A stretch of DNA of 64,000 nt, from assembly GCA_024336345.1 (NCBI GenBank), contig JANFOG010000004.1, positions 868,001 through 932,000 of the forward strand, written 5' to 3'. Positions within the stretch are counted from its first letter, which is position 1, and each line of letters starts with the position of its first letter. The stretch is from Mariannaea sp. PMI_226 (Eukaryota > Ascomycota > Sordariomycetes > Hypocreales > Nectriaceae). The notes beneath the pieces were generated by a model that was not told the DNA's origin, did no database searches, and worked only from the letters and a program-made list of their open reading frames with translations. Position numbers and translations under genes: made by a program. Positions 21,500 through 34,767 of this stretch are shown in pieces.

Positions 21500-24400
21500 A
21501 TGGATTCCCCATCGAGTGCCACATTGGCCCCCCCGGCCGTTGCTTCTCTGCGAGCACAACAGACAACACCAATGGAGAGATCACTGAGCCAGGACATACG
21601 GGAAGAGCGGGAGGAACTACGAGAAGCGGCCGAGCAAACCCTCAACACCATTATCGACCTTAACCTCGACGGCACCATCAAATGGGTCAGTCCTTCATGG
21701 ACGGATGTCGTCGGGACACAGGCCGAGAAGGTCGAAGGCGTCCCCATTTCTGACTTGATTGTGAGCGACAACACCACTGTCTTTACCGAGGTCGTGGAAT
21801 CTATGAAGAAGGACGATTCCCGGAGTCATCGAGTCCGATTTGCTATTCAACTAGGAGGGCTTTCCAAACTCCTCCACGTCGAAGAAAACCAAGATGTCGA
21901 TATCGAACACGAGCTGCCGCAAACACTTGACCTTGAAGCCCAAGGAATCATGGTGTACGATAGTGTTTCCGGCGGAGAGAGTCACGTTAGTTCAAACCAT
22001 TCTTTGATTTTCACGCATTTTGATTATCTGGCTAGCATGCTAACGAATTTTTTTTTTTTTTTTTGTATTTATAGACCATGTGGATGTTGCGGCCATGGAT
22101 TGCCCCTCGTGAAATCAAAATTGATCTTCCTTCGATAATAGTCGACTCGCTAGGTTCCGGAGCTGAGGTTCTTGCTGGTTACTTGACCCAACTTGCTGAC
22201 ACAACCCTGGATGACCCCGAACAACAGGATCCTCCACCTCCTGTGTTGTGCCGCATCTGTGAGCGTCAAATACCACGTTGGTGGTTCGAGAAACACACCG
22301 ACCTCTGTCTCCAAGAGCACCGAGCAGAAATGGATGTACAAATGGCACAGGAGAACTTGACAGAGCACCGCCATGCCATTGTCAAAGTTCTTGACGCTTT
22401 GGAAGCACGTAAGAGCCGCTCCATGACTGGCGACCAGGCTTCGTTACCAGCTGCCGAATACAAAGGACTTCCAATCGGACCCCCACCTGCCTCAACCCAG
22501 TCCTCTCCTGGCAGCTCCCTGCCTCGGTCTAGTGAGCGGTCGGGTGGCTTGGGGCACGCTAGAGCACGATCCTTTGCCATTCGACGACCTCAAGCTAGGA
22601 TCGTCGAGCTGCTGATGGACTTGTGTGATACCGCCATTGAAGTCAGCACTCCTGCAATCAAAGAGCCGTCATCGTCCCAACAAGCAAATGGCGAACTTCG
22701 GACGCAGTCCCCACAGTCAGAGTCTCGCATTGCCCAGGTGTTGCAATGGCAGTCGCCCAGTACAAATACATTGGAGCAGGAACAAGGGCTGGCCCTCCTG
22801 TGCGCCGACACCGAGAAGGTCTCAAGGGCCAAGGTGGATGCAGTTTTTCGTCACCGGAAGATTATCGAATATGCGGAACGTATTCGAATAGAACTGGCAG
22901 TGCTCGTTCAGGACTGTATTGACGAGGCACTACGAAAAGCTGCTCGCATTGCTGCCGGTGATCTTTCGGACTCTACCGAAGAGGAGGAAGAAATTCAAGA
23001 GCACTACGAGGATTGCGAAGATGAGGGAGTGGAGGCGGCAGGGCCTCAAGGGCCCAAGGAGGAAGAGTTTTTCCCGGCGTCCCTGAATAGCCCTTCCGCG
23101 TTGGCTACAGCTCTACGCCAGATGGACATATCTGACCGACGTAACCGTTCTCGGCCAACGTCGTTCATTGCCTCGACAAGGTCCAGCAGTCCCAAGGAGT
23201 GCCCGACCCCCCGATCTCACTATGGCGGCCCAAGTAGCCTGGGCACCCAGGCTCGAGACGCTCGGCGAGATTCCATCTACCTTGAAAGCGATACTGTTGA
23301 TAGTGAAGGAAGCTTGCGCTCGTCTTCAGTCGCTTCCCGTAACGCAACTAGGACCGAATCCCCCATCTCTGAGTTTGGTGACCTCAGACGCGCGGCGAGC
23401 GCTAGACGCCGGCATCGACGGAGCTTGGTTCTCCCCGGTACCACATCCCCTCGACGTCAAGAATCTCCTTCTCGTCCACACCCACCTTCGTCTCCTTTGA
23501 GAATCAAGGCCCGAGGCTTTCCAACCTCACAAGATGTCATCGTCTCCCCCGAAGCCTCCCCAATGCTTCCCAGTAGCGATTTTAGTTCACCTGCCCCGAT
23601 GGCTTCAAGACACCATCGAAGGCAATCGTCTGCTGCCATATCCGACTTTGTCATGAAGCCGCCACCTTCACCTCGGCTAGGTCCGAATCAAGCCCCTCCT
23701 CAGTCAAGACCTTCTCAACCTTCGATCAAAGATTTCGAGATTATCAAGCCAATCAGCAAGGGAGCCTTCGGTAGCGTTTATCTTTCCAAGAAGAAGTCTA
23801 CGGGCGAATACTTCGCAATAAAGGTCCTCAAGAAGGCGGACATGGTTGCCAAGAACCAAGTCGGCAACGTCAAGGCTGAGCGAGCCATCATGATGTGGCA
23901 GGGACAGAGTGACTTTGTCGCCAAGCTTTACTGGACATTCTCCAGCAAAGATTACCTCTATCTGGTTATGGAGTATCTTAACGGTGGCGACTGCGCGTCT
24001 CTGATCAAGGTTTTGGGTGGGCTGCCGGAGAACTGGGTCAAGACGTACCTTGGTGAAGTTGTCTTGGGTGTTGAGCACCTTCACAGTCGAGGCATTATCC
24101 ATCGAGATTTGAAGCCTGACAACCTCCTGATTGACCAGAAAGGTCACCTCAAACTGACCGATTTTGGCCTGTCGCGAATGGGTTTGGTAGGACGACAGAA
24201 GCGAGCCTTGAACAGTGAGAATTCCGATGGGACCCCTGATCTTCTCAAGCAGGGTCCATTTGCCCGCTCTGCCTCAATTGCGTCCTCGAGATCCACCTCT
24301 CTCGATTTGCATGGACGTGTCCAATCCCCAAGCATGACGCCGCAGATGACACCAGATGTGGGCAGCCTAACTCAGCCGTCCTACTTCAGCCTCGGCCAGG

Positions 24401-27297
24401 AAGTTTCTCGTCGAATTTCTAATAGCCACCGTAGCGATAGTGGTGGTAGTGAAACCCTTGCTCACATGGTTGCCAACTTCTCTCTCAACGATTCTGAGGC
24501 TGGATCGCAGCCCAGCAGCCTTAAGTCACCAATGGACGAGGACGCAATTGTCCACGGCTCACCTGATCTACAACCAAACATGAACCACAACCATCGGTTA
24601 AGTATGGATGGCCACAGGAACTCGCTCCCACCGCCGTCCATGATGCCTCCTCCAATGGCTCTCTTCAGCCCAGACGACACGAACCGACGGTTTGTTGGTA
24701 CTCCGGACTACCTAGCTCCAGAAACTATCAAGGGCGACAAACAAGACGAGACGAGTGATTGGTGGTCTGTTGGTTGCATCCTGTTCGAGTTTCTTTTCGG
24801 AATCCCCCCCTTCCATGACGGAGAGGCAGAGAAGGTTTTCGAGAATATCCTAGAGCGTAAGATCCGATGGCCAGATGAGAGTGAATGCGAACCGGTCTCC
24901 GACGAGGCCAAGGATCTTATCAACAAACTGTTGTGCATGGAACCACACCAACGTCTAGGTTCGAACCTCGAAGACAAGTTCGCCTCTGGCGGAGAGGAAA
25001 TACGTGCTCATCCTTGGTTCGAGGGTGTCAACTGGGACACATTTCTCGAAGATGAGCCCCAATTTGTTCCACAGCCGGAGAACCCCGAGGACACGGAATA
25101 CTTTGACGCCCGTGGCGCGGTTCTACAATCCTTTGCCGAGGAGATGGAGGATCAAACTTCACCTCATGCTTCGACTGCTGGGTCTGAATACCCCGAGCGA
25201 CCACACGACGCGCTATCTAAAGTCCGGTCGCAGGTCAACTCCCTGAACCGTAAACTCATGCCGCTACACATACCGCCGCATGTTCGAGACTCAAAGTCGA
25301 GGCGATTGAGCGAACCCATGGCTGTAGACGATTTCGGCACTTTCAGCTTCAAAAACCTTCCTGTACTAGAGAAGGCCAACAAAGACGTGATCCAGAAATT
25401 GCGAGCTGAGGCTCTAGCCGCACAGAGCAAGCAATCTTCCGTTGGCCCTGGAGGAACTGCCAGTGGCATGTCTCCTGCCCCGTCTCTTGAAGGCAGTCCT
25501 GTCATGGCCAACCCACTCCAAAGGACTATTTCCAGTGCTAAGAACCGACCACAGTCCCCATCCGGCATCAATCATTCCAATGCATCCCCCAGTCGGATGT
25601 CACAGCCATCATCTCCATTACTTGTTTCGTTTGTGACGGGGCAGGGTACTGAAGGTCGTCGAAAGGTATCAAGCAACTCGTCGAGCCTCTCGCATCAATC
25701 GGGCCAGTCTCTCCAACCCCTCTCTGCATACGATATTCCCAAGGTCCCGCCAAGCCTTCAGAAGGCTGCGACGACAATCGCTTCACCTGCTAAGGGTCGG
25801 GGGGCTACTCCTGCGCCACTCTCTCTGTCCCCGCAGAAGACTGTGGCCACCCCACGGCAGTCAAGTGGTTCCTCAGCTGGACGATCGCGATCGCTCACGG
25901 TAGGGTCACCGTCACAAGATGGAAGCCCAATCGCGCCAGACATCTTGCATCACCATCGAAACCGCAGGAGCCAGGTCTTTGACATGTCTCCGTCCTCGTC
26001 CGATAATGAAGGAGAGAAACACAACGCCCTCCTTCGAGTCCAGCGACGAAGGCAAAGCTCGCGGCGTCTGTCACAGATCGCCTTTGATGCAGGTCCGACC
26101 TTCCGCCCCCTGGATGTCCTTATCTGCGAAGACCACCCTGTGTCTCGTATGGTGATGGAAAAGCTGCTGGAGAAACTCCGCTGTCGAACCATTTCTGTTG
26201 CCAATGGACCTGAGGCGGTTCGATATTCAATGAGCGAAATTAAGTTTGACGTCATCTTCTTGGAATATCAGCTGCCTCAAATCAGCGGGGCGGACGTGGC
26301 GCGCATGATTCGAGAGACCAAGAATGCCAACTCGCATACGCCCATCGTCGCCATTACGGCTTACCTGAAGGAACTACAGGCACCGCACTACTTTGACTCG
26401 CTCATCGAGAAGCCTATTAGCTCCTCGAAGCTGACTGAGGTATTGCGAGGCTTGTGCCAGTGGCGGCCAGAATCCCCTGGAACGACCACTCCAGGGAGCG
26501 TGCCTCGGCCACTGCCAATAGGTATTCGTAAGGCCAACTCCCGTGTGGAGGATAGCCCAACGTCGACTTCATCTATGTATGCTGGACGCTTGGGAACGGC
26601 CATGGCTTCAAGCCGAGAAGATTCCATTAGTTCATCACTCTTTGGAGACTCGGAGTCGGTTACTACGGATGATCTACCCATCGTCATCAGTCGCAAGGCA
26701 ACAAACGAGTGGGATGATGGGGGATTAGGCATCACTACGGACCCGGACAGCCTCAATGCGTTGGAGGCGGTAAAGCCGATCCCCCATCTACTGACGCAGC
26801 AATCGGCCCCTCCGCTTATGGATCATGGATATCGATTATCTACCAAAGTCAAGAGGGAGGCGATGGAGCGACTAGTCCCAGAGAGTACTGAGTCTGCCGA
26901 CGACGAGGATGAAGAACTTGGAACGGGACGGGAGAAGCACCTCAAACGGAACAGTCAACAGCTGCTCAGCAAAGCAGGACTCCCCAGCTCGAAGCTCGGA
27001 ATTGAAATGATGCGAGCCAATAGCCACGACAGCGTCACAATGGGATCAGAGAGCACGCCCGAAGCCGTGACGCAAGTAGTGACCACACCATCAAAGGAGA
27101 TGGAATTGGGGCTACTAGACATGGTGTCGACCGAGCTAGCTCGTACTCCTCCGGACAGCAGCCGTGAGACAGCAATTGGTGCCGGTGAAGGGCCAGAAAC
27201 CGAAGATGAGGGTGTTGAGGCTACGCCACGACCATTGGTGACACGGTCTGATAGTACCGATCATCTCGAGGAGACACCACGGCCGATCGCCAAGTGA
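21500..27297 (+). CDS. rim15: Rim15-type serine/threonine protein kinase with PAS and receiver domains
   Basis: Two exons (21500-21985, 22075-27297) join in frame to 1902 residues. The 89-nt intron has a GTTAGT donor, GCTAAC branch site and a long T run before TATAG. Rim15 kinases (Cek1/Ppk31 in fission yeast) act below TORC1 and PKA. In yeast they phosphorylate the Igo/endosulfine PP2A inhibitors to promote quiescence. Domain order: PAS-like region (about 45-150), a small CxxC...H...C zinc site (Cys221, Cys224, then His/Cys near 236-240), Ser/Pro-rich linker, AGC-type kinase domain from about 714, and a receiver domain at about 1507-1620. Kinase residues are intact: glycine loop, Lys745, catalytic Asp840 in HRD, Asp858 in DFG, Glu1045 in APE. 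About 170 residues are inserted between DFG and the activation-segment FVGTPDY, which is typical of this family. The receiver keeps the acidic pair (Glu1514, Asp1515) and the Lys in EKP, but Glu1559 replaces the phospho-acceptor Asp. Confidence 0.95.
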
Positions 27298-27799
27298 AGA
27301 ATTTTCGCCTTTTTACTATGATTTCAGGTGTTTCGTTGATCGATGATGGCACTGATATCTCTACATATTCTCGGGTTGGATTTATTCATCCATGCCCTTT
27401 TATTTTTCTTTCTTCGTTTACGATTTTTCTTATGTATACGGATCGCAGCGTGGCGTTTGATTGGACAGACCTGAGCTGAGTTGAGCTGAGTTACCCGAGC
27501 TGAGCTCATGGTGGCATCATAGAAGGCGGTCCTCTCATGCAAACGCCCCCCAGGTTATTATATTTTTTCTCTCTTCATATCGAGGTAGTGAAACCTCAAG
27601 AGTAAGAAAAGGAACAAGAACAACAACAACATCGACCCAAAAAAAAAGCCATGCCTCTTTACTTTTAGTTGGGAGGGAAAACTCCTCAACGGGAAATATG
27701 GGAAGAAAAAAAATCCCACGCCCGGGAACCGACAAAGACTGGATTCAAGTCAGAGGCCAAAGAAAGTGTTTCTACGGTGGCAAAACGGAAACGGAGTTG

Positions 27800-27948
27800 T
27801 TATCTTTCTCGTTTTCTTCTGTGGTTTTCTTTTCCTTCTCCTTTTCGTTTTTCTTATACTCAATTTTCTTTTTCTCTTCTCCTTTTTTTTTTCTCATTTT
27901 CTTCAACCTCTTCTCTTTTTTCTTTTTTTTTTCTTTACCACGACGGGT
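27800..27948. repeat. polypyrimidine tract
   Basis: About 150 bases of almost pure T/C on the plus strand (TTTTCTTC-like). It lies some 500 bases after the kinase stop. It creates spurious Phe/Ser-rich frames. Such tracts can form unusual DNA structure, but no function is shown. Confidence 0.75.
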
Positions 27949-29360
27949 GTTTTGTGTTGTTTGTTGGCAGGGAGAGTTGAACAACACGGACGGACCTTAC
28001 CGATGGGATGCCGCTGAATTGGGGGGGTTCATAGTTACAAAGGTGTGTGCTTCGAGAGCCAAGTGCGAAATGGCAGGGCGACAACATTGCTCTTCTTCTT
28101 CGTTGTTATTCTTCCTTCTTCTCTACCTTCATGGCAGGTGATGGTAGCGGCGATGAGAGGAGGGCTTTGTCGTGGACCACAGCGGTTGATAGTCCTTATA
28201 TATATAAGTGTGTTTGGGGAAAAGGGGCAACTTCAGGACAGGAAACCCTCCTTCATTATGGGGCTAAGTTTTGAAATTTCACTTGTCTTCCACTCCACAA
28301 ATTGCTGCTGGTCCATGGGGGGGTTTTTTTTTTTGGCCAAAGCTCGGGGCTATCGTGAGCAGGCCCTTGGTAGAAGAAGTGTAAAGGAAGAGATCGAAGA
28401 TTATGATACAGAATTCACTTACACATATGCCCCCAAAACCAAAAAAAAAAAAATTCTGCACGAGTATCGGCAATGACTGTGACAGTGTAGATGTGACATG
28501 GGACATCAACACAAATCTTGAATGTACTATGGCAGTAGACAAGACGTGGGTGGAAGTGAAGAAGTTATCAAGAAGTCGTATCAAGAGGGGGAAGGTGGAG
28601 AAAGAGGAGTGAGAAAAATAAAGCCAAGTTCAGGCTAGAAGCAGGAGGACCACATCGACGTTGGTTAGGTCCAGATGAGGAAAGCCAGCACGTGAGGTGG
28701 GTGTCTTGAAGAAAAGAGAAGTGGAGGTAAGTCGAACTACATTGCAAAAAAAGAAAAGAGGAGGGCCTTTGTTTCTGAGACCGGACCGGTATAGATACTT
28801 GCGAAGTAGATGGATGTCAAGCAAGGTTGCATCCCGGTCAGCATACATGTGGTGCTGTACTTCCGCTACGTTATGGCTTATTTTGCTTAGGTGTTTCTTT
28901 TCTTTTCTTTTTTCCCTTTTTTTTGTCTGTCTGTCAATCACCAGCTGAGTCGTGTGCAATTAAGACCATAACACTACTGTGCTTAGGCGCATCTGGGACT
29001 GCGGCGGACTTGATGGGTTTCTCAATCCATCTCTCTCGGTCTCTCTCCATGCGATTTCTAAGCACACACGCACCAAACAAACTGGCTTGGGACTTACGAC
29101 CGAGATGGACTTGAGGGATGCTAACTAGCGGCAAAAAGTCAGAGGCCTCTGGATATTCAGGCTGGACTGGCCGAAGTATTCACTTAAGCTAAAATATGCG
29201 GAGGGGGGCGGCGGGGAGTTGTTGGAAAGGGACTCGAAAGCAGATTAGTCTTCTTCCTTTTTGTGTCAGTCTAGCGTGATGGGGTGGAGACCGAACATTA
29301 TGGTTATCTCATGGTAGCATGCGGCGGCTCCAGGATCTTGTCTTATTTTTGAGCTGTATT

Positions 29361-29391
<31 letters not shown>

Positions 29392-29421
29392 TGTGTGCCT
29401 GTGTGTGTGGGTGTGTGTGTG
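29361..29421. repeat. GA/GACA and GT compound microsatellite
   Basis: GAGA, then GACAGA units, then GTGTGT units in direct succession. Simple-sequence DNA. Confidence 0.8.
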
Positions 29422-32400
29422 GAGACGTGAAGAAAGACGAGGGGGCGCTTGAGAAAGCTTGGACGGTTTGAAAGTGGCGAGGTTGCTGTCATATCTGGAA
29501 TTCTCGGCCGAGCCCAAAGTGTGGGAATTCTTGATAGTTCAGCCATCACCGTTAAAGCTTGTCCGCAACAAGGGGGAAGAAGGAGGGGAAGGGGGAAGGG
29601 GGGGAGGGGGGTGTATGAGGGGGAGAGAGAGAGAGAGACAGAGAGAACTAAGTGACTGAGCGAGTGAGCACGCGAGACGTTGAGTGTGTGGCGCCGGCCA
29701 AATGAGAAGAAATTCCTTCTTGGGAATGGGAGCTGACAGGTATTTGATTTCATAGGCGTACTCTGTCGTTCTGTATCTAGAATCGGTAGCCGTAGCCCAG
29801 ATCGTCTGGAGCTGTTGGAAAGATCTAGGAATAAGAAGAAGCGCAGGAGAGGGGGAGGATGTGGTGGCAGAGGAATAGGTGGTGATGACAGAGAGAGCGA
29901 TGAGGTCTGGTCGTCCTGAGATGTCACGCGACCTAGCACCAGAAAGAGAAAAGGGAAAGAGCTTGGCAAAAAGCGACCCTCTTCCTTCCTTCTGAGCAAG
30001 TGGGCAAGTGGGTAAGTGGGTAGTCCATAGTAATTCCCTTGATCAATGGGAGTTGCTGTGGTTCGTTTGTATTTCCTAAGGAAAGAACAAAAAAAAAAAA
30101 AAAAGAAGTCGCCGAAGAAGAAAGGGACAAAAAAGGAAAAGAAAAAAAAGGAAAAAAAAGATAAATGGTCAATGGGACTCTGGGTCATAATATAATAGCC
30201 GATCAAGGGAGGACATGAAGCGGATATCGCGGGTGTCAATGATGGAAAATGGAAGATGTTGCCAAGAAAATGGTGAGCTGGAGAATCTTTTTTCTTTTCT
30301 TTTCTTCTAGTTAGGGTGGAGAGTTGGTCAGGGAACAGTCCTCTTTTTTTTCTTGGCTTGTGCTAAATACTTGAGCTATCGAGACTGACGGAGTAGGAGG
30401 AGAAATCACACTACTTCCTGGCCTGGCCACTGCCATTCCATGCCATGCCGTGTTATGCCATACCACTAATAGGTAGTCGGTGATAGGATTGTATATCTCA
30501 ACTCGAGGTATCACATTGTCTCTATGTATACGTATATGAGGGAAGATATGAGCTATGTCATTAGTTTCCAAAGCCGGAAAGGTTGTGAGGCTTTTTTATT
30601 GAGTAGATTCCAGTCAAGGATCATGATGCGAGAACACTCACTACCCCAGATACCTAATCTAAAACCTAATAACTACAGTGCTTTGAGTACGTAATTGCTT
30701 TTTTTGGAGCGAGGGAAGAGAAAACAGAAGACAAGAGAAGAGAAAAATAATAATAGCAATCCATTGTCCTGACAGATGACAGGGAAACCGGGGTGAGGGG
30801 CGGGGATCAACGTTTAAACAACCTAACCTACAGCATGCAACAAGAGAAACAATATTCGCGCTCAATTAACAGTTATCCTGTTTCTTGTGCCATGAACCCA
30901 AATGAAAGCCTATTTTCAACGCGGAATATATAGTACCAAACAGCTCGAGCCAGATTTAATATTTCAAGTCGTCCAAGCCGTCTCTCCGTTGACTCTGACT
31001 ACTGCTAAACGAATAGCTCAACTCGCCTCTCAAGTATATATGTCCTTCCAAACCGCTGATTGGCCTTTGCTAATGGATATCACTACAGGGGTCTCTATGA
31101 ATTGATTGGGATCTGAGTGCGGATACACAGGATTGAATAGTGCAGGGCTCGATGTGCTTTCCAAAACCCGTCGCCTTGGCAGTGGTTGGGATGTTACGTA
31201 ACTTTGCGAAAGACAAAGCTGGCCACTATCGCCCCAGTATGCAATAGGCAATGTATCGTATTTCCCCTCTCTGGTCTCGCTCAATTTACCAAACTATCAA
31301 CGGTTGGACACTGAAGCTGATGATAATGGTTCTATGAGGTGGCGTGTAGCCTGGCTCAACGACGAGATAGTCAAAGCTTGTTCCTGTTGTAAAGCCATGA
31401 ACGGACAACAATGCCCTGTTGGATCGATATCTAGCCGTGAAGCCGTGAAGCCGCATTTGGCCACCGACGGGTCGGACGAGAAGCCATTGTGTGACAGTAT
31501 TAGTCTACCTGAGAGATGGAATGGAGGGACGGAGGAGAGAGAAGGGAAGGAAGGGGGGAGGGGGGTGTGTTTGAGAGAGACGGAACGAAAAAAAAAAGAA
31601 AGAAAAAGGTGGTATCATCCTTGACGGCGCTACTACCGGATGAACTTGTGCTACCAATGAAGAAATAGCGCGAGGAGGGACCACCGGCTTTAAAAAAACA
31701 CAGGACAAAGAGTCAGGCCCGTGTGGCTTTTTGTCCCCTTTTCAATTTTTCTCCTCGATTTTTTCCTCAATTTTTTTTCTTTGTCTCTTCTTCTTTCTCA
31801 CCTCGGCTAAGACGGCGGAGGGGTTCATTTTGGTGGGAAAAGAAGAGAAGAACCGGCGCCCTCTGAGCAATAACCAAGCCCTTACTACCTTAATCCGCGT
31901 AGTACAGCGTTAGGTACTAATGTAAGAGGGGGTGTGTCGCGTGCCTTGCTTTGAAGGTGTGCCCGGTGCTGAAACTGGAAGGGTCTCGATGTACGAATAC
32001 ATAGTAATGCGACCAATCCAGGGACCGGAGGGGGAGTGACAGCGAGAACGAGCTTCGGTAAGAGGAAAAGGTTAAAACAACTTTATTTGGTCATTAATGT
32101 GCCGCCGTTATTACCGCGTGGGATCAACGAACATGTTATTGTAACGCCAGCTAAGGCAAGGTAAGTTTAGGTAGGCAAGGGGATGGGAGGGGACGTGAGG
32201 GGATGTCAGGGTAGGTAGAGGTAAAGGTAGCAAGGTAGGTATGGTTGGCATACGATCGTCCTGTTTTACTACTCTGTACAGATTATAAAGTATTCACTGT
32301 GTAGGTATGTACGTCCGTGCTGGTCCCTGTCATCTCCACGGCCACATCCATTTTCATATGCATCTCCTGGGTTGTTCGTGGTTTCCTGCGTGGATTTGTC

Positions 32401-33395
32401 CCCACCCATGTGTCTTTTGTGTGGTGCTTCTCATGTGAGTAAGACATCACACGAGCTCTTTCCCAAGCCGGTCGACGAGGTCATGAGTGGAAAGAGCAGC
32501 TATGGGGGTCCAAGGGTGGATGCTGTTTGGCCAAGACACCGGTAGAGGGCTGAGATGCTGCCAAGCCAACACGTGCATGAGACCCCGGTCCCATTTGGCA
32601 GAACCTCCAACAGACATGGGGAATAACTAAAAAAAAGAAAAAGCATTTCATAGGTAATAGTTAATGCACAGATAGATAAACCAGACCATGCGGGTTTAGT
32701 TTGTTATGCGGCATCTCGCTCGAGATTCCAAATTGCCGAATCATGAAAAAGACCACAAAAGAACAGAATAGCACATTGGAGAGGAAAAAAAGAAACCAGA
32801 GCAAGTCTGCAGCTACTCGGCATGCTCTCTTCCGGATTTAACTCTGCACGTTTTCTGTTGATTTGCTGGTCTGGATTGAAAAATCTCGAGATGGTCTATG
32901 TTCGGGTCCTCCGATTCTTAACTAGACCGAACCAGAAAAAAAAAAAAGCCCAATTGCCCCTCCCGACCGACGCCCGTGATTTCTTACCAATAATGGCTGA
33001 CCGAGGCGCAAACGAGTATACGTCAGAGGCTGGGCTGGAAAGGGTAAAAGGAAAAGAAACGAAAATAACAAATGATAAGACAATCTCACGGAAGAACCAT
33101 GTTTGAGCAAAAGAATGGTAGGAGAAACGGGAATAAATTCATGGGACAGGGTAAAAAAAAGGACCAAATTCAATATACGGAGTAGTGATTACGAGAAGGA
33201 TGCTATGTATCAGCTTTCAAAACGTGGAGAAGAGCATGTGCTTTCCGCATCGTGGCGTTTGGTATCTGCATCAAAGCCGGTCGCTCAATTGGGACACCGA
33301 GATGTTGCGTGTGCGTGGCAGCACGGCAAAGTCGGATCGACAGTGGGTGATCGGGCCCAGGTTTCGTCTATTCCCGCAATGAGCTGTGTGGCAAA

Positions 33396-33421
33396 GGCAT
33401 GGGCATGGGCATGGGCATGGG
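33396..33421. repeat. (GGGCAT)n hexamer repeat
   Basis: Four tandem copies of GGGCAT. A short minisatellite-like tract. Confidence 0.85.
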
Positions 33422-34601
33422 GTAAACAAAAAAAAACAAATTGCGTACAGATAACTGGCAAGTAGGTGTAATTAATGATTCATGGATTAGAGAGCGTGTG
33501 AGAGAAACAGAGGCTTTGATTGTTCCAGAGCACATGGCTGTAGATTGAAATCTCGGGAACTTGGAGATTTTCGGGGAACTCGATTTGATTAATCATGATT
33601 GTGCATGGGCCGAGGACGGCTTCGAATTGGCTGAGAGAGAGAGGGAGAGAGAGGGAGGAACAAGGTTTTGGCTGGAGAAGCGCAGAGATCAGCTGTAGTG
33701 GTTTTGCAGTGGCCATATTGGGAGACAATCATTACACACATCCCAGTTCGCGTGTACTTAATTACACAAAGTACTCTGCAGCACGCTGACACGTCCAGGG
33801 CCGCTGTTTCGAAGTATTGCTGGCCCACAGGGAGTGTGCCGTTCGATCCGGTCACGCGCACAACTGCTCTCTTCGTCCGCCAAGCCAGAGAGCGGAAAAG
33901 GCCAAGCCTGCCTAGGAGCACGTCTGTACGGGAATCTCAAATGGATCTCTTGGTCCTTCCGCACTAGCCCAAACGGAAGGAAGTCATGCACTCGAGTGGG
34001 GGCAGAGTGGGAACAGTGAGGGCATGTTCTTGCCCTCCCTGGCCTGGGCCGCCCGGGCTTAGTTAAGTGGTGTGCCATTAAGTGGGTGAGTGGTGTGTGG
34101 CAAGCGGGTTTTTTTGCCTGTGGATACGACGTACACCTCTTTTCGACCCTTGAGCTGGGCGGCGCTCTTGCCCGTCGGTTGAAGAATGTGGACGAGATCT
34201 TCACAATTCCCAAAGCTCGACCGGCAGCTAGTACGTAGCAAAACGGAGAAAAAAAAGTGAAGGAACAGTCGCCCCCTGGCCACCGGCTTGCCCACGAGGT
34301 TGAATCCAAGCTTCTGACTGGCTGCTTCTCATCTCACGATGTTTGCTGCACTTGCTTGCCATGATGCGGCGACTGCGAGATGTGCGAGACGTTCACCCAA
34401 CTTAAAATACTGCTATCCGTCGCTCGCTTTTCTTTTCTGGTTCTTCAGTCTCGACTCATCAGCAGCCTTGCAAAGACAAGTTCCCCAATCCTGGGCAGTC
34501 TTGATATACCTTTTTGGATATCCTTTTTGAATAAAAAAGGATTGACTTGGTTGCCTGCCTGCCTGTCTCCCGGCCTCATACATACATTCGCCCTTGCATT
34601 T

Positions 34602-34608
34602 TTATATA
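34602..34608 (+). promoter_or_regulatory. possible TATA element of the permease gene
   Basis: TTATATA occurs about 160 bases before the permease ATG, followed by a C/T/A-rich leader that ends in the favourable start context TCAAAATGG. The position is plausible for a fungal core promoter, but no start site can be seen. I found no CACGTG-type site in the few hundred bases before it, so phosphate control through a Pho4/NUC-1-like factor is not supported nearby. Confidence 0.3.
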
Positions 34609-34767
34609 CACTATCTTTTGGTGTTGCAAGACATTAAAAAGTGGGGTTGACTCATATACAACAGGGAACACACATCATCAACCATAACAACCAACAAAAA
34701 CATATATCATTTGAATATATATCTCCATTCACCTGAAAGTTGATACACTCCGCACTCATCTTTCAAA

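Larger units (their letters stand above)
27298..34767. other. long intergenic region between the kinase and the permease
   Basis: About 7.5 kb without a supported gene. Frames over 100 residues here are low-complexity, for example the Phe/Ser/Pro-rich minus frame at 29343-30239. It contains pyrimidine-rich and GA/GT repeats, A runs, one TACATAGTA (31998-32006), one TACGGAGTA (33176-33184) and GGTAGG-type tracts near 32160-32240. The last 450 bases before 34768 look like a promoter and leader. Confidence 0.5.

Noticed and set aside
27698..28141. 147-codon plus-strand frame after Rim15
   Set aside because: Mostly Phe/Ser from the polypyrimidine tract; no homology-like segment.
29343..30239. 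298-codon minus-strand frame
   Set aside because: The product is Phe, Ser, Leu and Pro homopolymer-like runs arising from simple repeats.
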